Below, piece by piece: positions 60,062-64,000 of a DNA stretch of 64,000 nucleotides. A program made the translations under genes and the position numbers. Position 1 is the stretch's first letter. Each line of letters begins with the position of its first letter. The DNA lies in assembly GCF_039621805.1 (NCBI RefSeq), contig NZ_CP155074.1, positions 1,550,001-1,614,000 on the forward strand, written 5' to 3'. Source of the stretch: Paraburkholderia sp. PREW-6R. Its GTDB lineage: Bacteria; Pseudomonadota; Gammaproteobacteria; Burkholderiales; Burkholderiaceae. The notes beneath the pieces were generated by a model, which ran no database searches, had not been told where the DNA came from, and saw only the letters and a program-made list of their open reading frames with translations.

Positions 60062-60430
60062 ATGCGTCTGCCACCTTTCGATCCTCCGACGCTCGTCGAA
60101 CTGCGCGCCTGGTGGCGCATGCGCGACGAAAAGGCCGTCCAGCGGCTCATTCTCGAGATCCAGCGGCAACGGCTTACGCTGCTGGAATTGCGCATACTGA
60201 TCGACGCCGGCGTGCAGCAGGCGCGCGCGGCGGACCGTGCGCTCGTCGAGCGGGGCGAACCGTTAATGACGCTGCGCATACGGATTGCACAGGAGGTGCT
60301 GCGTGTCGGCGATATTGACGACACCCGGCAAATGAGCCGCGCCGAGCAGGAGCGGCTCGCCGTACGCACGCATGAGCAAATGGACTATGCGCGCGAGGGG
60401 CGGCTCAGGCGGCAACGTCGGAATATTTAG
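60062..60430 (+). CDS. Unknown 122-aa protein with LexA box, probable SOS gene
   Basis: This is a basic and charged soluble protein (MRLPPFDPPTLVELRAWW...), predicted almost entirely helical, with Arg-rich ends and a central LLELRILIDAGVQQARAAD. No signal, membrane segment or family was recognised. The ATG at 60062 has no clear Shine-Dalgarno, so translation may begin at the 5' end of a short leader. The LexA operator immediately upstream is a strong sign of DNA-damage induction. The LysE-type gene downstream is convergent, so this gene is transcribed alone. Cell-cycle inhibitors and small DNA-repair accessories are common among such genes, but no role can be assigned. Confidence 0.78.
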   Translation: MRLPPFDPPTLVELRAWWRMRDEKAVQRLILEIQRQRLTLLELRILIDAGVQQARAADRALVERGEPLMTLRIRIAQEVLRVGDIDDTRQMSRAEQERLAVRTHEQMDYAREGRLRRQRRNI

Positions 60431-60548
60431 GGTGGCGTGGCCAGGACGCGGCAGCAGCAGCAGCGATTGCAAATCCGCCGAAGCGGCAAATGTATTCGAC
60501 GTGTGGGTCGCGTCCATCACGCGTTCAAGGCCTCGACGCGCGAAAATA

Positions 60549-61175
60549 TCAACGCGTTTGCGCGGCCACACGCAGGCCGAGCGAGATGAACAGCACGCCG
60601 ATGATCTTGTTTTGCCAGCGCGCGAGCCACGTCAGGCGCTTTACGAGTCGACCCAGGGGACGGATGGTCAGCACGATCAGCGTCGTGTAAAGCGCGCTCA
60701 TCGCGACGAAAACCAGCCCGAGCGTCGTGAACTGCAAAAAAGTGGAGCCGTGCTCCGGACGCACGAATTGCGGCAGGAACGCGAGAAAAAACAAAGCGGT
60801 CTTGGGGTTGAGCACTTCGGCGGGAATGGCCTGCAGGAAGGCCTTCGACGCGGACACCGGCGGCACCGCCGGCATCTGCGCGCTGGCCTGTTTCTCGCGC
60901 AACGCGCGAACACCCAGATACACCAGATAGGCTGCACCAACGAATTTCACCGCATTGAACGCCAGCGCGGACGTCATCAACAGCGCCGACAGGCCAACCG
61001 ATGCGCCGAGCGTGTGAATGAAGTCACCCACGGCAATGCCGAGTCCCGTGAGAATGCCGGCCTTGCGCCCGCCGTGCACCGTACGCGTCAACACCAGCAG
61101 CACGGCCGGCCCCGGAATCAGGAAGAGTCCGAGCACGACTGCCACGAAAGTCCCCAAAGTCGAAAAATCAGGCAT
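60549..61175 (-). CDS. LysE/RhtB family exporter
   Basis: This 208-aa amino-acid or small-molecule exporter has six membrane helices. It begins TFVAVVLGLFLIPGPAVLLVLTRT with the family GPA motif, has GRKAGILTGLGIAVGD, and AEVLNPKTALFFLAFLPQF, which is the core LysE/RhtB signature. The ATG at 61175 has TGGAGA upstream. Homoserine, threonine and arginine are typical substrates; which applies is unknown. It is divergent from the YigZ gene. Confidence 0.92.
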   Translation of the reverse strand: MPDFSTLGTFVAVVLGLFLIPGPAVLLVLTRTVHGGRKAGILTGLGIAVGDFIHTLGASVGLSALLMTSALAFNAVKFVGAAYLVYLGVRALREKQASAQMPAVPPVSASKAFLQAIPAEVLNPKTALFFLAFLPQFVRPEHGSTFLQFTTLGLVFVAMSALYTTLIVLTIRPLGRLVKRLTWLARWQNKIIGVLFISLGLRVAAQTR

Positions 61176-61363
61176 GTTGTCTCCAGGATGACGTGCACAG
61201 TCGGCGAAGCGCAGGCACAGCGTGGTCAAAGGCCGCGCTTTAGCGTTCGATTGTAGACGAACAGGTGATTTGAGATTGAGCGCGCCGTCGATCCGTTACC
61301 ATGACGGAACCGGACAGCGCGTGATCGACGTAGTCCGTTTTTTCATTCACCGACCTCTTTGCC

Positions 61364-61948
61364 TTGCCCACTTATACGTTGCCCGCGGCACTGAGCGCGG
61401 AACTCGACATCCGCAAGAGCCGCTTTATCGCGCATGCGATACCCGTTGCCGACCGCGAGGCGGCGATGGCCGAGTTGCGCCGCCTGCGCGACGCGCACCC
61501 CACTGCGACGCATATCTGCTGGGCGCTGCTTGCGGGCGGCCAGTCCGGCATGTCCGACGACGGCGAGCCGTCCGGCACCGCTGGCCGGCCGATCCTCGAA
61601 GTGCTGCGGCATCATGATCTGGACGGTGTGCTCGCCGCGGTCGTGCGCTATTACGGCGGCGTGAAGCTCGGCGCGGGCGGTCTGGTGCGCGCGTACACGG
61701 ACGCAATCGCGTCGGCATTGCTCGACGCACCGCGCGTCGAACGGATCGCGCAGGTCGCGCTAGTCGTTGAAGTGAGCTATGCCGACGAGGCGCGCGTGCG
61801 CAGATGGATCGACGCCGCTGGGTATGCGCTCGCGAACAGCGCGTACGGCATGCTCGTGAACATGACCATTCGCCTACCCGCGAACGCGGTGGACGACGCG
61901 CGACGGGAACTGGTGGATATGACGCAGGGAAAGGCCGGCTTCAAGTAA
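61364..61948 (+). CDS. YigZ/IMPACT family protein
   Basis: This is a 194-aa protein of the YigZ (IMPACT/UPF0029) family. The N-terminal domain has LDIRKSRFIAHAIPV, HICWALLAGG and SDDGEPSGTAGRPILEVL, then VVRYYGGVKLGAGGLVRAY, the most conserved block; the C-terminal domain is ferredoxin-like. Eukaryotic IMPACT regulates GCN2, but bacterial members have no settled role. The start appears to be TTG at 61364, before which no clear ribosome site is seen. Confidence 0.92.
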   Translation: MPTYTLPAALSAELDIRKSRFIAHAIPVADREAAMAELRRLRDAHPTATHICWALLAGGQSGMSDDGEPSGTAGRPILEVLRHHDLDGVLAAVVRYYGGVKLGAGGLVRAYTDAIASALLDAPRVERIAQVALVVEVSYADEARVRRWIDAAGYALANSAYGMLVNMTIRLPANAVDDARRELVDMTQGKAGFK

Positions 61949-62258
61949 CGTGACGACCTGACGCCGCAGGGCAAGTGGACAACACTGTCATACGTAGCAG
62001 CTATCCTCTCATGACGTGGTGTCGAGCGCGCGTTATGACGGTTAACATGCGCTGCGCCGCGCCTCGGCGCGCGGCGATGCAACCGACTCGCAATCCGATT
62101 TAGGAGATGCATCGTCACGGCGCGCTGTTACCATGCTGCTCTGTACCGGGATGAATCCATTTAAAAGGGTAACTTCTCTGACTTCGACCGTCGCTTTTTC
62201 CCGCACAGCACCTGAGTCGCCGCAACGGAGCCAATCTTCGCTGCGCACGTCCAGTTCC
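61949..62258. other. Intergenic region before the lipoprotein gene
   Basis: No gene is supported in these 310 bp. The frame of the following lipoprotein is open from 62133, but the lipobox position favours the ATG at 62259. No terminator or operator was recognised. Confidence 0.4.
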
Positions 62259-62825
62259 ATGCGCGCTCACCTGACGTACAGCGTACTCAAAGGATGCGGC
62301 AGCCTCGCGTTGCCTTTGATGTTGTCCGCCTGCTCATGGTCGTGGTTCGGGCTCAACCATAGTGCGCAACGTGCGGCAGCCCACCCCACAGGCTGGCTCA
62401 GCGTCGCTCCCGCCAGCGAATTCGCTTACATGCCGGCGCGCAACGGCCGCGTCTCGCCAAACCGCATCGAAAATACGGCGATGACCGGCATCGTGATGAA
62501 GGACGACATCAATGAGTCCGTCCGCAAAGGTGTGGTTGAACGTTTGCAGGTGGCGGGTTTCCATATCAATCAGGGCACCCGGGTACTGACCGGCATCATC
62601 GAAAAATTCACCGTGGACGACGCGCGGTCGCCGGCGCTGTGGACGCTGCAAATGCGTTATGTGGTGACCGATGTGGCGACCCGGAAAGTGGTTTTCTCCA
62701 CGACGAAAACCCTCAGGCAGAAGTCGCCGAAATTCACCAGTAGTGTTATTGCTATCGAGGATACGGTGAGGCTGAGTGTCGATGCGTTGATTGGGGATCC
62801 GGGGTTTGTGAGGGCGGTGAATTGA
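62259..62825 (+). CDS. Putative lipoprotein, unknown
   Basis: This is a 188-aa predicted lipoprotein. A leader (MRAHLTYSVLKGCGSLALPL) ends in a lipobox (LMLSAC) near residue 24. The mature domain has TAMTGIVMKDDINESVRKGVVERLQVAGF and YVVTDVATRKVVF (in shorter elements), a pattern seen in YajG-type and related lipoproteins. The ATG at 62259 gives the proper leader length; earlier starts at 62133 or 62151 would bury it. Function is unknown. Confidence 0.75.
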   Translation: MRAHLTYSVLKGCGSLALPLMLSACSWSWFGLNHSAQRAAAHPTGWLSVAPASEFAYMPARNGRVSPNRIENTAMTGIVMKDDINESVRKGVVERLQVAGFHINQGTRVLTGIIEKFTVDDARSPALWTLQMRYVVTDVATRKVVFSTTKTLRQKSPKFTSSVIAIEDTVRLSVDALIGDPGFVRAVN

Positions 62826-62859
62826 GGGGGCGCGTGCCTGCTTTCTGATGGGGAAAGAC

Positions 62860-62985
62860 ATGCATCGGATCAAACGCTATCTGACGACCGCGGCCGCTTT
62901 CGCAGTCGGCGAGGCACTCGTATCTTTCATGTTGCTGGCCGCGCTGCTTTGCAAGCTGACCGCACGGATCGGCAAGTCAAAGTGA
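62860..62985 (+). CDS. Possible 41-aa single-pass membrane peptide
   Basis: ATG at 62860 opens a 41-codon frame ending TGA at 62985: a basic start (MHRIKRYL), a hydrophobic helix (about residues 9-31) and a basic tail (KLTARIGKSK). GGGGAAAG precedes it by about 4 nt. It starts 34 bp after the lipoprotein stop and could share its transcript. The size, topology and basic flanks fit a small membrane protein, but there is no independent support. Confidence 0.35.
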   Translation: MHRIKRYLTTAAAFAVGEALVSFMLLAALLCKLTARIGKSK

Positions 62986-63003
62986 TCTCACCCGGTTGAA
63001 ACG

Positions 63004-63990
63004 TCATTTCACACTTAATGCCGCTCGCGCCGAACCGAAAGCTGGCTTGGCTGCTCCAGTAGCATCTACCAATCCAAAATTGCGTTCGCGCGAATTCTTC
63101 GCTTGCTGCGAGTCCTGCCATTCGTAGATCGACATCAGCGGTGTTCCGGTTTGCGCGCGTTTTGCCAGAAACGATTTGATCTCGTCGGCTTGGCCCACCG
63201 CGTCTTTCTTCCCGCCCGACGAGACGCCCCACTCGCTAATCACCACCGGCAGTCCATATCTGGAACGCACGTCTGCGGACACGTCCTGAATCTGCCGGCT
63301 GCTCATTCCGTACGCGTGATAAGACACGGCGTCGATGCAGCCGCTCGACGATGCCTGGACGCTTTGCAACAATCTGCCGGATCGCGTATTCATTAATGGC
63401 GCGGATGAAAAGCCGAATCCGATGACCGGCGTTGATGTATGAACCGACTTCAACTTTTCGCACACCGCCTGGATAAAAACCGGAAACGTCGAATCGACGC
63501 TCCCTGTTGGCCAATAAGCAGGTAAATCGGGTTCGTTCCACAATTCGATGGCGAGCAGATTCTTTTGGTAGGTGCCCGTCAGCCTGCTGATCAAATCGAC
63601 CAATTGCGTTGCCGACTCGCGCAACTGCGCAGTTCGTGACTCGTCGTTCTGTGCCGGCTGTACAAGCGATACAGTCGATCGCACTGTTAAAAGAACGGGT
63701 AAGCCTGCGGAGTCGGCCGCGTCGAACGCCGCCGACACGCTGTTGCGATAACTGGCGAGTTGCATCGAATTCATCCACACGCCGAAACGCACGAAGCTGA
63801 AGCCGAACGCTTTGATCCGTCTCGCCATATCCGGCGTAAAGCGCTCGATCTTCACCTGAACACCTACTTTCGGGGATTGATCGATGTTGGAGATCCAGTT
63901 CTTGAACAGTTGCGCATGCGCCCCAGCCGACGCACAGCAGATGCACAGCGCCAGCAGACCGGATCTGAACACACGCTCGATGCCTACCAT
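63004..63990 (-). CDS. Exported cellulase-like glycoside hydrolase (TIM-barrel, clan GH-A)
   Basis: This is a 328-aa secreted glycosidase. A signal peptide (SGLLALCICCASAGAHA) precedes a TIM barrel with the acid/base glutamate in ELWNEPDLP (near residue 152) and the nucleophile in VISEWGVSS (near residue 253), the usual order in clan GH-A. The overall look resembles PslG-type GH39 endoglycosidases that trim exopolysaccharide. Many Ser/Thr and fewer Arg/Ala codons make it look different from its neighbours. The ATG at 63990 has GGGGAG close upstream. An exopolysaccharide cluster beyond the right edge is possible. Confidence 0.85.
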   Translation of the reverse strand: MVGIERVFRSGLLALCICCASAGAHAQLFKNWISNIDQSPKVGVQVKIERFTPDMARRIKAFGFSFVRFGVWMNSMQLASYRNSVSAAFDAADSAGLPVLLTVRSTVSLVQPAQNDESRTAQLRESATQLVDLISRLTGTYQKNLLAIELWNEPDLPAYWPTGSVDSTFPVFIQAVCEKLKSVHTSTPVIGFGFSSAPLMNTRSGRLLQSVQASSSGCIDAVSYHAYGMSSRQIQDVSADVRSRYGLPVVISEWGVSSGGKKDAVGQADEIKSFLAKRAQTGTPLMSIYEWQDSQQAKNSRERNFGLVDATGAAKPAFGSARAALSVK

Positions 63991-64000
63991 ATCTCCCCCG

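Noticed and set aside
1..64000. tRNA, rRNA, insertion sequences, integrase or attachment sites
   Set aside because: None was recognised on reading both strands; no transposase or integrase motif appears in any frame.

Overview
The window is a GC-rich stretch of chromosome from a beta-proteobacterium of the Burkholderiaceae, most likely Paraburkholderia or Burkholderia. This rests on the codon usage, the many GTG/TTG starts, and family-level signatures typical of the group: DUF4148, DUF2968, DUF3443 and DUF6232 proteins, an OpcP-like porin, CsbD/DUF883-type small proteins and a decarboxylating Gnd. No tRNA, rRNA, transposase, integrase, prophage or CRISPR array was recognised. The window looks like stable core and accessory chromosome rather than a mobile island.

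Layout. 1-1820: the end of a C-P lyase operon (phnL partial, phnM). 1860-3185 (minus): three small exported proteins including a lytic transglycosylase. 3449-6498 (minus): a PotD-like periplasmic binding protein translationally coupled to a membrane GGDEF protein. 7009-11209: a small membrane protein, an ArgT/HisJ-like binding protein, an AstE/aspartoacylase-like enzyme and a porin. 11308-18318 (minus): an RND efflux operon in the order outer-membrane factor, adaptor, pump, TetR. 18691-23000: a DUF6232 protein, a DUF3443 lipoprotein and glycogen phosphorylase. 23782-29554: an MFS exporter, threonine aldolase, an NlpD-like protein and DUF2968/DUF4148 proteins. 29815-34833 (minus): gnd and a run of small enzymes. 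35117-41962: polysaccharide deacetylase, DUF2252, motAB, Pr6Pr, CsbD and exonuclease III. 42552-47438: periplasmic aldehyde oxidase paoABC plus a MocA-like cytidylyltransferase. 47632-50427: a DUF4130-UdgX repair protein and a PIG-L deacetylase. 50505-54465 (minus): a phosphonate biosynthesis operon. 55037-63990: chemoreceptor, orphan FtsI-like PBP, small proteins, a LysE exporter, a YigZ protein, a lipoprotein and a glycoside hydrolase.

Points of most interest. (i) pepM-ppd-phnW would make 2-aminoethylphosphonate. The PEP mutase is fused to a nucleotidyltransferase, which suggests a CMP-activated phosphonate destined for a surface polymer, but no transferase that would use it is nearby. (ii) The PotD-like protein/GGDEF pair resembles the NspS-MbaA polyamine-sensing logic of Vibrio. 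(iii) Two near-identical LexA (SOS) boxes precede the DUF4130-UdgX gene and an uncharacterised 122-aa protein, tentatively linking the latter to DNA damage. (iv) The RND operon carries its TetR gene at the distal end. (v) Several short tandem repeats (12, 9, 12 and 14 bp units) lie at or near gene ends.

Start sites were chosen from visible Shine-Dalgarno sequences and signal peptides. Functional names rest on motif and family recognition by eye; no database search was run.
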